From: Wenzhouxiangella sp.
GTDB taxonomy: Bacteria > Pseudomonadota > Gammaproteobacteria > Xanthomonadales > Wenzhouxiangellaceae
Assembly (NCBI GenBank): GCA_007118895.1
Contig: SKQS01000114.1
Location: 1 to 64,000, forward strand
Direction of reading: 5' to 3'
Length of the DNA: 64,000 nt
Both the position numbers and the translations under genes were made by a program. The notes below the pieces were generated by a model. That model was not told the origin of the DNA. It was given only the letters and a program-made list of their open reading frames with translations, and searched no databases. Below are positions 47,786 to 56,345 of the stretch, piece after piece (within the stretch, counting starts at the first letter, position 1; the number at the start of each line of letters is the position of its first letter).

Positions 47786-48880
47786 ATGATGATGCAGTCT
47801 GCCTCATGGAAACACGCGGCCCGGATGAGCCCGAAGGCGATACAGTCGATGCTGGTCGAGATTGATCGTGCCGATGACACTGCACGGTTGCGGCGGCTGT
47901 TGGCGCAAACGCCGGAACTGATGGTCGAGCTGGATCGTGCCGGCCATGATGAGATGGAGCTGGCCTCGACCCTGAGCAGCATTGGTGAGCGCCTGACCTG
48001 TCGATTGCTCAAGCTGGCCGAGGCCAAGCTGGGCGACTCGCCGTCAGCCTATGCCTTCGTGGTGGCCGGCTCGCTGGCTCGCCATGAGCAGATTCTCGGC
48101 GCCGACCAGGACAACGGCCTGGTGCTGGGTGATGACTACAACGACGCCGCGCATGACAGCTACTTCCAGGCCCTGGCCGACTCAGTCTGTGAGGGCCTGG
48201 CCGATTGTGGCTACCTGCGCTGCCCCGGCGGCATCATGGCCAGCAACCGGCGCTTGCGAAAGACCTTGAGCGAATGGCAGGCCCAGTTCAGGCAATGGAT
48301 TGAGAACCCCGAGCCCGAGGCGCTGCTGCGCGTGGCCATTTTCTTTGACTTGCGCTGCCAGTACGGCGCTTGCGAACTGGTCGATGCACTGCGAGGTGAC
48401 ATGCTCGAGCGCACCGCCGCCAATTCCGTTTTTCAGGCCCATCTGGCCTCAGCGGCGCTGGGCTTTCGGCCGGGCCTGGGCTGGTTCGGCCGGCCGAAGT
48501 TCGTCGATGACGGCCAGGGCCACGCGGTAATGGACCTGAAGCGATCGGCGATCACGCCGGTGGTCGATCTGGCGCGGGTTCATGCGTTGTCGGTCGGCTG
48601 CAAGGCCATTTCCACCCTGGACCGGCTGAGTTGCGCGGCACGGGAAGGAGCGATGAGCGCGGTGGATGCCGAACGGCTCAGTCAGGCCTTCCGCGCCATC
48701 AGCCGGCTGCGCATCGCGCATCAGCTGCGTTGCCTGAGCGCCGGTCGCCAGCCCGATTACCAGGTCCGCCGCGCCGAGCTGGGCGATCAGGATTTCAAGG
48801 TCCTGGCCGGTAGTCTTCGTGCCGTGCGCGCAGCACGAGGCGCGATGGTTCGCCGCTACCGTGCCGAGGTGCTGCAATGA
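47786..48880 (+). CDS. Short DUF294-type nucleotidyltransferase-like protein
   Basis: A 364-aa protein consisting only of the GlnD-like nucleotidyltransferase (DUF294) and its substrate-binding C-terminal domain. The catalytic motif is present: Gly95-Ser96 (GSLARHEQ) and Asp107/Asp109 in ADQDNG. The C-terminal half shares KRSAITPVVDLARVHAL with the longer paralogue at 54444-56255, which has extra N-terminal cNMP and CBS domains. The start is uncertain; ATG 47825 is also possible and neither has a good ribosome site. The stop overlaps the next start (ATGA at 48877). It is the first gene of a six-gene signalling operon and probably modifies a protein or small molecule by nucleotidylation. Confidence 0.78.
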   Translation: MMMQSASWKHAARMSPKAIQSMLVEIDRADDTARLRRLLAQTPELMVELDRAGHDEMELASTLSSIGERLTCRLLKLAEAKLGDSPSAYAFVVAGSLARHEQILGADQDNGLVLGDDYNDAAHDSYFQALADSVCEGLADCGYLRCPGGIMASNRRLRKTLSEWQAQFRQWIENPEPEALLRVAIFFDLRCQYGACELVDALRGDMLERTAANSVFQAHLASAALGFRPGLGWFGRPKFVDDGQGHAVMDLKRSAITPVVDLARVHALSVGCKAISTLDRLSCAAREGAMSAVDAERLSQAFRAISRLRIAHQLRCLSAGRQPDYQVRRAELGDQDFKVLAGSLRAVRAARGAMVRRYRAEVLQ

Positions 48881-49068
48881 GGCGGCTGCTCGCACCCAGA
48901 CTGATCGCGCTGTTCGTGCTCGGCTGGGCCCTGTTCAGCTTTCCGCTGATCCAGCTCTGGGACCGTGAGGCCAGCCTGTTCGGCCTGCCTTTGCTGCCGC
49001 TGGGCCTGTTTTTCGTCTGGGCGGTCTTGATCGGAGTGCTGGCCTGGTTGATGGAGCGCGATCCGTGA
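48877..49068 (+). CDS. DUF3311-like two-helix membrane protein
   Basis: A 63-aa protein with two membrane helices (LIALFVLGWALFSFPLI; LPLGLFFVWAVLIGVLAW) linked by a short FGLPLL turn. Its size and the FGxPxLPL motif resemble DUF3311 small subunits that precede sodium:solute symporters. Here it precedes a symporter-like sensor kinase, overlapping the upstream stop by 4 bases and the downstream start by one. It may be a small accessory subunit of that kinase (inference). Confidence 0.72.
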   Translation: MRRLLAPRLIALFVLGWALFSFPLIQLWDREASLFGLPLLPLGLFFVWAVLIGVLAWLMERDP

Positions 49069-51794
49069 TGAATCTGCCGATCTCGCTGGTCATCGGGATT
49101 TCGTTTGCCTACCTGGCGCTTTTATTTGCGATTGCCTGGTATGGAGACCGGCGCGCTGCCCAGGGTCGGTCCATCATTGCCAGTCCCTGGGTTTATGCGC
49201 TGTCGATAGCCGTTTACTGTACCGCCTGGACCTACTTTGGCAGCGTCGGCCGGGCGTCGGTCGAGGGTGTGTGGTTTCTGCCTATCTACCTGGGTCCGAT
49301 GCTGGCGATGATCCTGGCCTGGGTGGTAATCCGCAAGATGGTTCGGATCGCCAAGAATTATCGGATCACCTCGGTGGCCGATTTTATCGCCAGTCGCTAC
49401 GGCAAAAGCCCGCTGATTGCCGGGCTGGTCACGCTGATTACCGTGGTCGGCATCGTGCCCTATATCGCGCTGCAGCTGAAGGCCATCTCCGCCGGTTATG
49501 GTCTGCTCATTGGACCCGCCGAGACCGGTCTGGTCGAGGCGCCACCTGCCTGGTGGCAGGATTCCACGCTGTATCTGGCCCTGGCGCTGGCCGGTTTCAT
49601 CATCCTGTTCGGCACCCGCCACTTGGACATGACCGAGCGTCACGAAGGAATGGTGGCAGCGATTGCCTTCGAGTCGATTGTCAAGCTGATGGCCTTCCTG
49701 GCGGTGGGGCTTTTCGTCACCTACTGGATGTTCGACGGGCTGGGCGATCTGTTCGGGCGCGCCATGGCCGATGAGTCGCTGGCCCGGCTGCTCCGTTTCG
49801 ACCATGGCGGCAGCCAGCATGTCTACTCGCAGTGGTTTGCCCTGATTCTGCTGGCCATGCTGTCGGTGCTGTTCCTGCCGCGCCAGTTCCAGGTCATGGT
49901 GGTGGAGAACGTGGATGAAAGGCACCTGAAGCGCGCCGCCTGGGTGTTCCCGCTGTATCTGTTCCTGATCAACCTGTTCGTGCTGCCCATTGCGTTGGCC
50001 GGGCTGATTCATTTCGGTCCTGGCCAGGCCAACCCGGACCTGTTCGTTCTGTCGCTGCCGCTGGCGGAAGAGGCCATGGCACTGGCGCTGTTTGTTTTCA
50101 TTGGCGGATTGTCGGCCGCCACCGGCATGGTGATCGTCGAGTCGATCGCGGTCTCGACCATGATCTGCAATGACTTGGTCATGCCGGCATTGCTAAAGAC
50201 CCGGCGGTTCCGTCAGCGCGCCGGCGGCGACCTGACCCGATTGCTGAAGACCATACGCCGCATCGCCATCGTCGCGCTGCTGCTGCTGGGCTATCTGTAC
50301 TTCTACCTGGCCGGCGAGGCATACGCCCTGGTCTCGATCGGTCTGATCAGCTTTGCCGCGGTGGCGCAGTTTGCGCCGGCCGCGCTGGGCGGCATGTACT
50401 GGAAGGGCGCCACGGCCAGCGGCGTGCTGGCGGGGCTTGCGGTCGGCTTTGGTTTCTGGGTCTATACCCTGATGCTGCCGTCGATCGCAAAGTCCGGCTG
50501 GATGACGACCGATTTCGTCGAATACGGCGCCTTCGGCCTGGCCTGGCTGAAACCGGAAGCGTTGCTGGGCCTGGAAGGGCTGGATCCGATCACCCATTCT
50601 CTGTTCTGGAGCCTGTTCGGCAATATCGCGGTCTTCATCGGCGTTTCACTGATCAGTCGCCCTACCGCGCGCGAGGCCAGTCAGGCGCTGCTGTTCGTCG
50701 ATGTATTCGAGCGCGCCGGCGGGCGCGAGCCGGTTTTCTGGCAGGGAAGGGCCAGGGCCGAAGACCTGCTGGCACTGAGCGAGCGCTTTCTCGGGCCGGA
50801 TGCGGCCCGGGAATTGTTCGTCGAACATGCGCGCAGCATCGGCTCGAACTCGCCAGACCGCATGCCTGCCGATGCCCGGCTGGTACAGCGCGTGGAGACT
50901 CGGCTGGCCGGCACCATAGGATCGGCCTCTGCGCGGGTCATGGTGGCCTCGGCAGTCGATGAAGAGCCCCTGGAGCTTGATGATGTCCTGCGCATTCTGG
51001 ATGAGGCCTCGCAGCTGCGCGCTTACTCCCGGGCGCTGGAAGACAAGTCGCGTTCGCTGGAGCAGGCCACCGAAGAGCTGAAGGCAGCAAATGAACAGCT
51101 CAAGAGCCTGGATCGACTCAAGGATGATTTCATGTCCTCGGTCACCCACGAGCTGCGCACTCCCTTGACCTCGATCCGGGCGCTGACCGAGATGATGCGC
51201 GACGAGCCGGACATGCCGACCAGCCAGCGCCGGGAGTTTCTTGACATCATGGTCGCCGAGACCGAGCGTCTGAGTCGGCTGGTAGGGCAGGTATTGGACC
51301 TTGCCCGAATCGAGGCCGGCCATGCCGAGTGGCACAACAGCGATGTCGACATGCATTCCGTCGTCATGCAGGCGGTGGGCAGCATCGGCAGCCGTTTCGA
51401 GGACAAGGGCGCAGAGCTCAAGGTGCAGGGTAGTCGCAGCGCCAAACCGCTGCGCGCGGATGCCGATCGGCTGGTCCAGGTGATGCTCAACCTGCTGTCC
51501 AATGCGCTCAAGGTGATTCCCGACCAGGGTGGGCGGGTCGAAATTGATCTGCGCGATGAAGAGGCAGGCGTTACGGTAACGGTCAGCGACAACGGGCCCG
51601 GAATCAGTCAGGCTGAACAACGTGAAGTGTTCGACAAGTTTCGGCAGGTCGGTGATCGCGACCAGCATCGTGAAGGCACCGGTCTGGGGCTGCCGATCAG
51701 CCGCCAGATCATCGAACATTTCGGTGGGCGCATGTGGGTCGAGTCCGAGCCTGGACATGGCGCCACTTTCGGCTTTTACCTGCCGCGAGGATAA
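49068..51794 (+). CDS. SLC5-fused sensor histidine kinase (no receiver)
   Basis: A 908-aa inner-membrane kinase. Residues 1 to about 530 form a symporter-like region paralogous to that of the CrbS-like kinase at 35247-38837 (YALSIAVYCTAWTYFGSVGR, VPYIALQLKAISAGYG). A soluble linker of about 110 residues and a coiled coil (EDKSRSLEQATEELKAANEQ) lead to HisKA with His694 (SVTHELRTPLTS) and HATPase (NLLSNALK, DNGPGISQ, GTGLGLPIS). There is no PAS and no receiver; the receiver is the separate gene next door. ATG 49068 overlaps the upstream TGA by one base. It probably senses, or transports and senses, a small solute such as a carboxylate. Confidence 0.87.
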   Translation: MNLPISLVIGISFAYLALLFAIAWYGDRRAAQGRSIIASPWVYALSIAVYCTAWTYFGSVGRASVEGVWFLPIYLGPMLAMILAWVVIRKMVRIAKNYRITSVADFIASRYGKSPLIAGLVTLITVVGIVPYIALQLKAISAGYGLLIGPAETGLVEAPPAWWQDSTLYLALALAGFIILFGTRHLDMTERHEGMVAAIAFESIVKLMAFLAVGLFVTYWMFDGLGDLFGRAMADESLARLLRFDHGGSQHVYSQWFALILLAMLSVLFLPRQFQVMVVENVDERHLKRAAWVFPLYLFLINLFVLPIALAGLIHFGPGQANPDLFVLSLPLAEEAMALALFVFIGGLSAATGMVIVESIAVSTMICNDLVMPALLKTRRFRQRAGGDLTRLLKTIRRIAIVALLLLGYLYFYLAGEAYALVSIGLISFAAVAQFAPAALGGMYWKGATASGVLAGLAVGFGFWVYTLMLPSIAKSGWMTTDFVEYGAFGLAWLKPEALLGLEGLDPITHSLFWSLFGNIAVFIGVSLISRPTAREASQALLFVDVFERAGGREPVFWQGRARAEDLLALSERFLGPDAARELFVEHARSIGSNSPDRMPADARLVQRVETRLAGTIGSASARVMVASAVDEEPLELDDVLRILDEASQLRAYSRALEDKSRSLEQATEELKAANEQLKSLDRLKDDFMSSVTHELRTPLTSIRALTEMMRDEPDMPTSQRREFLDIMVAETERLSRLVGQVLDLARIEAGHAEWHNSDVDMHSVVMQAVGSIGSRFEDKGAELKVQGSRSAKPLRADADRLVQVMLNLLSNALKVIPDQGGRVEIDLRDEEAGVTVTVSDNGPGISQAEQREVFDKFRQVGDRDQHREGTGLGLPISRQIIEHFGGRMWVESEPGHGATFGFYLPRG

Positions 51795-51811
51795 CGCTTG
51801 AGGATGGAGCA

Positions 51812-52195
51812 ATGACAAGGAAGATTCTGATCGCCGACGACGAGCCGAATATCGTGATTTCGCTGGAATACCTGATGAAACGCGAGGGGTATGAAGTGCT
51901 GGTGGCGCGCGATGGCGAGGAAGCGCTGGCGATGATCGCCGAACATGAGCCGGATCTTTTGCTGCTGGATGCGATGATGCCGAAAAAAACCGGGTTTGAG
52001 GTTCTGCAGGCGGTGCGCGGCCAGCAATCGGCGATGAAGATCATCATGCTCACCGCCAAGGGCCGGGATACCGATATCGAGAAGGGCCGCGCGCTGGGTG
52101 CCGACGACTACGTGGTCAAGCCGTTTTCCACCCGCGAGCTGGTCGACCGCGTGGGCCGACTGCTCGGACTATCCGCAGACGACAATCCGGAGTGA
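51812..52195 (+). CDS. Stand-alone response-regulator receiver
   Basis: A 127-aa CheY-like receiver with acidic pair Asp9/Asp10 (IADDEPN), phosphoacceptor Asp53 (LLLLDAMMP), Thr in MLTAKG and Lys in VVKPFS. There is no output domain. ATG 51812 is preceded by GGAG. It lies 17 bases after the SLC5 kinase, its likely phosphodonor. Its stop overlaps the start of the exonuclease fusion gene, so the fusion or the DUF294 proteins are plausible output partners. Confidence 0.9.
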   Translation: MTRKILIADDEPNIVISLEYLMKREGYEVLVARDGEEALAMIAEHEPDLLLLDAMMPKKTGFEVLQAVRGQQSAMKIIMLTAKGRDTDIEKGRALGADDYVVKPFSTRELVDRVGRLLGLSADDNPE

Positions 52196-54378
52196 TGAAA
52201 TCGGCTGATCTCAAGCTGTGGGTGGCGGTCGGTCTGGTCGGCCTGGTCTGCCTGGCGTGGCTGCTGGTTGCCGGTCTGCTGTTGTGGGCGGTGCTGGACC
52301 CCGAGGACTGGGCCACGGTAACCGAAGCGCTGGGCGGTCGCGCCGGCCTGCTGCTGTTTCTGTGGGCGCTGGCGCTGTTTCCTGTATATGCCGTGATCAA
52401 CGCGCTGATCGAAAATCACCTCCGTGCTCCGGCGCGGCTGGCCGAACAGGCCAGGCTGCGGCTGGAAAGCGGTGATTCGCGTTCGATCGAGCCTGAAGGC
52501 AGCACCGAGGTCAAGCGCCTGACCGGGGTGATCAACGATGCCATCGAGCAGCGCGAGACGCTGATCGCCAGAATGGATGAACGAGTCAGGGAGGCCGCCC
52601 GCCGCACCGAGCAGGAAAAGGCGCGCCTGGCTGCGCTGATGTCGGAGCTCACCAAGAGCGTAGTGGTGTGCAACCTGGATGGACGCATTCTGCTCTACAA
52701 CAACCGCGCCCGGCTGCAGTTCAAGCGCCTGTCCCAGGCCGGCAAGGTCACCGGCGGCAGCGAGCTGATCGGCCTGGGGCGCTCGATCTACACCGTTCTG
52801 GACCGCCAGCTGGTTGCCCACGCGCTGGAGAACGTTCAGCGACGCCTCGAGCGAGGCGCCGCCAGCCCCTCGGCCCAGTTTGTGACCTCGACCCGCTCCG
52901 GCAAGCTGCTGCGCGTGCAGATGGCCCCGGTGCGCGCAGTTGATGAGGACGGCCAGCCGAGCGCCGAGCGGATGACCGGCTTCGTGCTGCTGACCGAGAA
53001 CATCACCGAAGACATGCGCGCCGATGCCGAGAAGAATCGCCTGCTGGCCGAGCTCACAGAAGGCAGTCGGGCCAGCCTGGCCAATACCCGCGCGGCGATC
53101 GAGGTGCTTGAGGACCCGGCGGTGGATGCGCCGCTGCGCGAGCAACTGCTCGCCGTTATCGGCGAGGAGGTCAGACACTTGAGCGATCGCATCGGCGAGC
53201 TGCAGCGATCCTCATCCGAAGCGCTGCGCTCGCGCTGGCCGCTGGAAGACATGCTGGCATCGGACCTGATCGATGCGGCGATCAGCCGGATCGAATCGGA
53301 ACTGCCGATGCGTGCATCGCGGGCCGGCGATATTGATTCGATCTGGCTGAGGATCGAGAGTTTTTCGCTAGTGCAGGGCCTGGTTCACCTGGCTGAGTGC
53401 CTGCACCGTGACTGCCAGGTGCGCTGGATCGAGCTGCGCCTGAGTTCGCACAAGGATCGCGCCGCGCTCGACCTGGTCTGGACACCCGATCCCGACGCCG
53501 ATAGCCCGCTGGACAAGAGCTGGGAAAGCGAATCGATTGCCGGTGGCGATCAGCCACTGGCCATGACGCTCAAGGAAGTGATGGAGCGTCACGGCGGCGA
53601 TTGCTGGATGGACAAGGAAACAGATGATCAGAGCGCGCGCTGCTACTTCCGCCTGTTGCTACCACTGGCAGCTGCACAGGAGGAGCTGCCGCCTGCAACC
53701 TTCCAGCGCCATGAGGGGCGCCCGGAATTCTATGATTTCGATCTGTTCCAGCCCGGCGAACGTAGCCAACAGCTTGACGACTGCCGCCTGCGCGAGCTCA
53801 GCTTCACGGTGTTTGATACCGAAACCACCGGCCTGAACCCGGCCGGCGGTGACGAGATCATCCAGATCGGCGCGGTCAGGATCGTCAACGGCAAGATCCT
53901 GACCGGCGAATGCTTCGATCAGCTGGTCGATCCGCAGCGATCCATTCCGCGCGCCGGTATTCCGATTCACGGCATCACGCCGGACATGGTACGCGGACAG
54001 CCGCCCATAACCGAGGTCCTGCCGGCCTTCCACGCCTTTTGTGCCGACACCGTTCTGGTCGCCCATAACGCCGCTTTCGACATGAAGTGCCTGGAGCTCA
54101 AACAGGCTCTGACCGGCCTGGTCTTCGATCACCCCGTGCTCGATACCCTGCTGTTGAGTGCCGTGGTTCAGGAAAACCATGACCGGCACAACCTGGATGA
54201 TCTGGCCGAGCGTTTCGGCCTGACCATTCTCGGCCGTCACACCGCGATCGGCGATGCCATGGTGACCGCCGAGATCTTCCTCAAGCTGATACCGCTGCTG
54301 GCAGAGCGCGGCATTCACACTCTGGGCGCGGCCCTGGAAGCCTCGCGCAAGACTTTCCATGCACGGATCAAGTATTGA
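52195..54378 (+). CDS. Membrane PAS/pseudokinase/DEDDh 3'-5' exonuclease fusion
   Basis: A 727-aa protein with two N-terminal membrane helices (about 8-32 and 47-68), a HAMP-like and coiled-coil stretch, and a PAS-like domain (about 145-275; VVVCNLDGRILLYNN). A DHp-like segment lacks the phosphoacceptor histidine (about 280-340), and an HATPase-like segment (380-497) lacks the N box and DxGxG. The C-terminus is a DnaQ-type exonuclease with the full DEDDh set: Asp541 and Glu543 (FDTETTG), Asp629 (HNAAFD), His682 and Asp687 (HTAIGD). The exonuclease domain is therefore probably active, tethered to the inner membrane and controlled by a dead-kinase sensor. ATG 52195 overlaps the receiver's stop by one base. 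Related exonucleases accompany acetate-transport loci in other gammaproteobacteria. Confidence 0.85.
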   Translation: MKSADLKLWVAVGLVGLVCLAWLLVAGLLLWAVLDPEDWATVTEALGGRAGLLLFLWALALFPVYAVINALIENHLRAPARLAEQARLRLESGDSRSIEPEGSTEVKRLTGVINDAIEQRETLIARMDERVREAARRTEQEKARLAALMSELTKSVVVCNLDGRILLYNNRARLQFKRLSQAGKVTGGSELIGLGRSIYTVLDRQLVAHALENVQRRLERGAASPSAQFVTSTRSGKLLRVQMAPVRAVDEDGQPSAERMTGFVLLTENITEDMRADAEKNRLLAELTEGSRASLANTRAAIEVLEDPAVDAPLREQLLAVIGEEVRHLSDRIGELQRSSSEALRSRWPLEDMLASDLIDAAISRIESELPMRASRAGDIDSIWLRIESFSLVQGLVHLAECLHRDCQVRWIELRLSSHKDRAALDLVWTPDPDADSPLDKSWESESIAGGDQPLAMTLKEVMERHGGDCWMDKETDDQSARCYFRLLLPLAAAQEELPPATFQRHEGRPEFYDFDLFQPGERSQQLDDCRLRELSFTVFDTETTGLNPAGGDEIIQIGAVRIVNGKILTGECFDQLVDPQRSIPRAGIPIHGITPDMVRGQPPITEVLPAFHAFCADTVLVAHNAAFDMKCLELKQALTGLVFDHPVLDTLLLSAVVQENHDRHNLDDLAERFGLTILGRHTAIGDAMVTAEIFLKLIPLLAERGIHTLGAALEASRKTFHARIKY

Positions 54379-54443
54379 CCGATGGGCAGTCTCACCTTCC
54401 CCGGAACTGGCCTCGCAACCACTGGCTGTAAGGAACCGCAAGC

Positions 54444-56255
54444 ATGAAAGAAATAACTGAACTGATGGCCCGGGTGGCTCCTTTTTCCGAGCTGTCGGAT
54501 GGGCAGCGAGCCGAACTGCTCGAACGATTCGAGCTGCGGGAGCTCAAGGCCGAAGAGCAGATTGCCAGCTTCGATCCGCCGGGCGAGGGCGGCCTGTACG
54601 TGATCGTCAGCGGTTCGGTCCGGCTGTGCGACCTGGCCGGCCGAGAGCTGGAAACACGCGCCGAGGCCGAGCTGTTCGGACATGCCATCAGCCTGGAGGA
54701 GGGCGTGGAAGCCTATCGGGCCAGCGCCAGTGAGCCGTGCCGGTTGCTGTGGCTGTCGCCTGAGGCGCTGGAGGAGGCGGTTGCTGCTTATCCGCTCATT
54801 GGGCACTTTCTGACCGCCGATCCCGGCGATCGGCTGCGGACCCTGGCACAACGCAGGACCGGCACCCTGCGCGACCTGGAGCTGCGCACACCGGTGACCT
54901 CGTCTGCACAGACCAGCATTGCCGACGCCGCCCGGCTGATGGCGCGTCACCAGGTCAGTTGCCTGCCAATCGTCAGCGAGCCCGGCCTGGTTGGCATTGT
55001 CACCGACCGCGATCTGCGTTCCCGAGTGCTCGCTCGTGATCTTGACCCTGAGCTTCCGGTATCCGAGATCATGACCGGCAACCCGCTGTCTGCGCGCGAG
55101 GGTAGCCTGATCGACGATGCGCTGGTCGAGATGATGCGGCTGGGCATTCACCACCTGCCGGTAGTCGGCGAGCAAGGCGAGCTGACCGGCGTGGTCAGTG
55201 CCGGCGATCTGCTCAGGCTGCAGGCGCCTCACCCGCTGCGCCTGGTGCGCGACATCCAGCGAGCTGACGATATCGACACGGTGGCCAGGCTGACCCGCCA
55301 GGGGCCGGGAATGCTGGCTGCCCTGTCGCGCCAGGGCAGCGAGGTTACCGAGGTTGGCCGGATTGCCAGCATGATTACCGATGCCTGTACCCGGCGCCTG
55401 CTGGACCTTGCCTTCGAGCGGCTTGGCGAGCCGCCGATGGCCTGGGCATGGCTGGCGTTTGGCTCCCAGGCCCGCATGGAGCAGGGCCTGATCAGCGACC
55501 AGGACAATGGTCTGTTGCTGGCAGAAGAGCCAGACGATGAGGCCGCTCGCTACTTTCTCGAACTGGCCACCGTGGTCTGTGACGGGCTGGACGCCAGCGG
55601 CTATGTCTATTGCGCCGGCGACGTGATGGCGATGAAAAACTGGCGCATGTCGCTTGAGCGCTGGCGGCGGACCTTCGACGGCTGGATGAATGAGCCAGAC
55701 CCGCAGTCGGTAATGAACTCGAGCATCTTCTTCGACATGCGTGGGGTGGCAGGAGATACCGGGCTGGTTGACGAGCTTCAGCAACATGTGCTTGCCAGGG
55801 CGCGAAAAAGCCGCATATTCCTGCGCTTTCTGGCCGCCGAATCGATCGGTCACACGCCCCCGGTCGGCCTGTTCCGGCAGTTTCTCAAGGAAGAGAAAGC
55901 CGGTCAGGGCAAGGGTATCAATCTGAAAAAGCGCGGGGTCATTCCCATTGTCGACCTGGCCCGGGTGCGTGCCCTGGAAGGGGCGATAGTACTCGTGCAC
56001 ACCGAGCAGCGCATCCAGCAGGCGGCAGAAAGCGGGGCGATGCACGAGCGCGATGCCGATGACCTGATTCATGCCTTTCGCTTCATCGGCAATGTGCGCC
56101 TCAAGCACCAGGTGCGCTGCTACGAGGCCGGCCATGCTCCCAACCACCTGGTCGACCCGGAGCAGCTGTCCGGCCTGCACCGCCGCTATCTGCGCTCGGC
56201 CTTCGGCATTGTCCGCCAGGCCCAGAAGGCCCTGGCCCAGCGCTACCAGGTCTGA
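54444..56255 (+). CDS. cNMP-binding/CBS/DUF294 nucleotidyltransferase-like protein
   Basis: A 603-aa cytoplasmic regulator. Residues 1-140 form a cyclic-nucleotide-binding-like domain (FSELSDGQRAELLERFELR, EGGLYVIVSGSVRL). Residues 148-260 are a CBS pair (SIADAARLMARHQVSCLPIV, GIVTDRDLRSRV, LGIHHLPVV). A DUF294 nucleotidyltransferase core follows with Gly340-Ser341 and Asp352/Asp354 (ISDQDNG), then the DUF294 C-terminal domain (VIPIVDLARVRALEG). This is the usual architecture of the proteins found beside actP-type symporters and acetyl-CoA synthetase. It probably modifies or gates a transport/activation partner in response to nucleotides. Last gene of the operon; a short T-tailed stem follows the stop. 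Confidence 0.87.
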   Translation: MKEITELMARVAPFSELSDGQRAELLERFELRELKAEEQIASFDPPGEGGLYVIVSGSVRLCDLAGRELETRAEAELFGHAISLEEGVEAYRASASEPCRLLWLSPEALEEAVAAYPLIGHFLTADPGDRLRTLAQRRTGTLRDLELRTPVTSSAQTSIADAARLMARHQVSCLPIVSEPGLVGIVTDRDLRSRVLARDLDPELPVSEIMTGNPLSAREGSLIDDALVEMMRLGIHHLPVVGEQGELTGVVSAGDLLRLQAPHPLRLVRDIQRADDIDTVARLTRQGPGMLAALSRQGSEVTEVGRIASMITDACTRRLLDLAFERLGEPPMAWAWLAFGSQARMEQGLISDQDNGLLLAEEPDDEAARYFLELATVVCDGLDASGYVYCAGDVMAMKNWRMSLERWRRTFDGWMNEPDPQSVMNSSIFFDMRGVAGDTGLVDELQQHVLARARKSRIFLRFLAAESIGHTPPVGLFRQFLKEEKAGQGKGINLKKRGVIPIVDLARVRALEGAIVLVHTEQRIQQAAESGAMHERDADDLIHAFRFIGNVRLKHQVRCYEAGHAPNHLVDPEQLSGLHRRYLRSAFGIVRQAQKALAQRYQV

Positions 56256-56257
56256 GC

Positions 56258-56277
56258 CCGGCATGTCCGGTTTTTTT
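56258..56277 (+). terminator. Short intrinsic terminator of the signalling operon
   Basis: A 4-bp CCGG stem (56258-56261 with 56267-56270, 5-base loop) is followed directly by seven T (56271-56277), three bases after the stop of the cNMP-CBS-DUF294 gene. The stem is short but the T-run is clean. Confidence 0.5.
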
Positions 56278-56345
56278 CTCCTGATACGTACTAGGGTGCA
56301 CTCGGGCGATGAGCGCCCCGTTGTCAACCAGGAGATCAATCGAGC

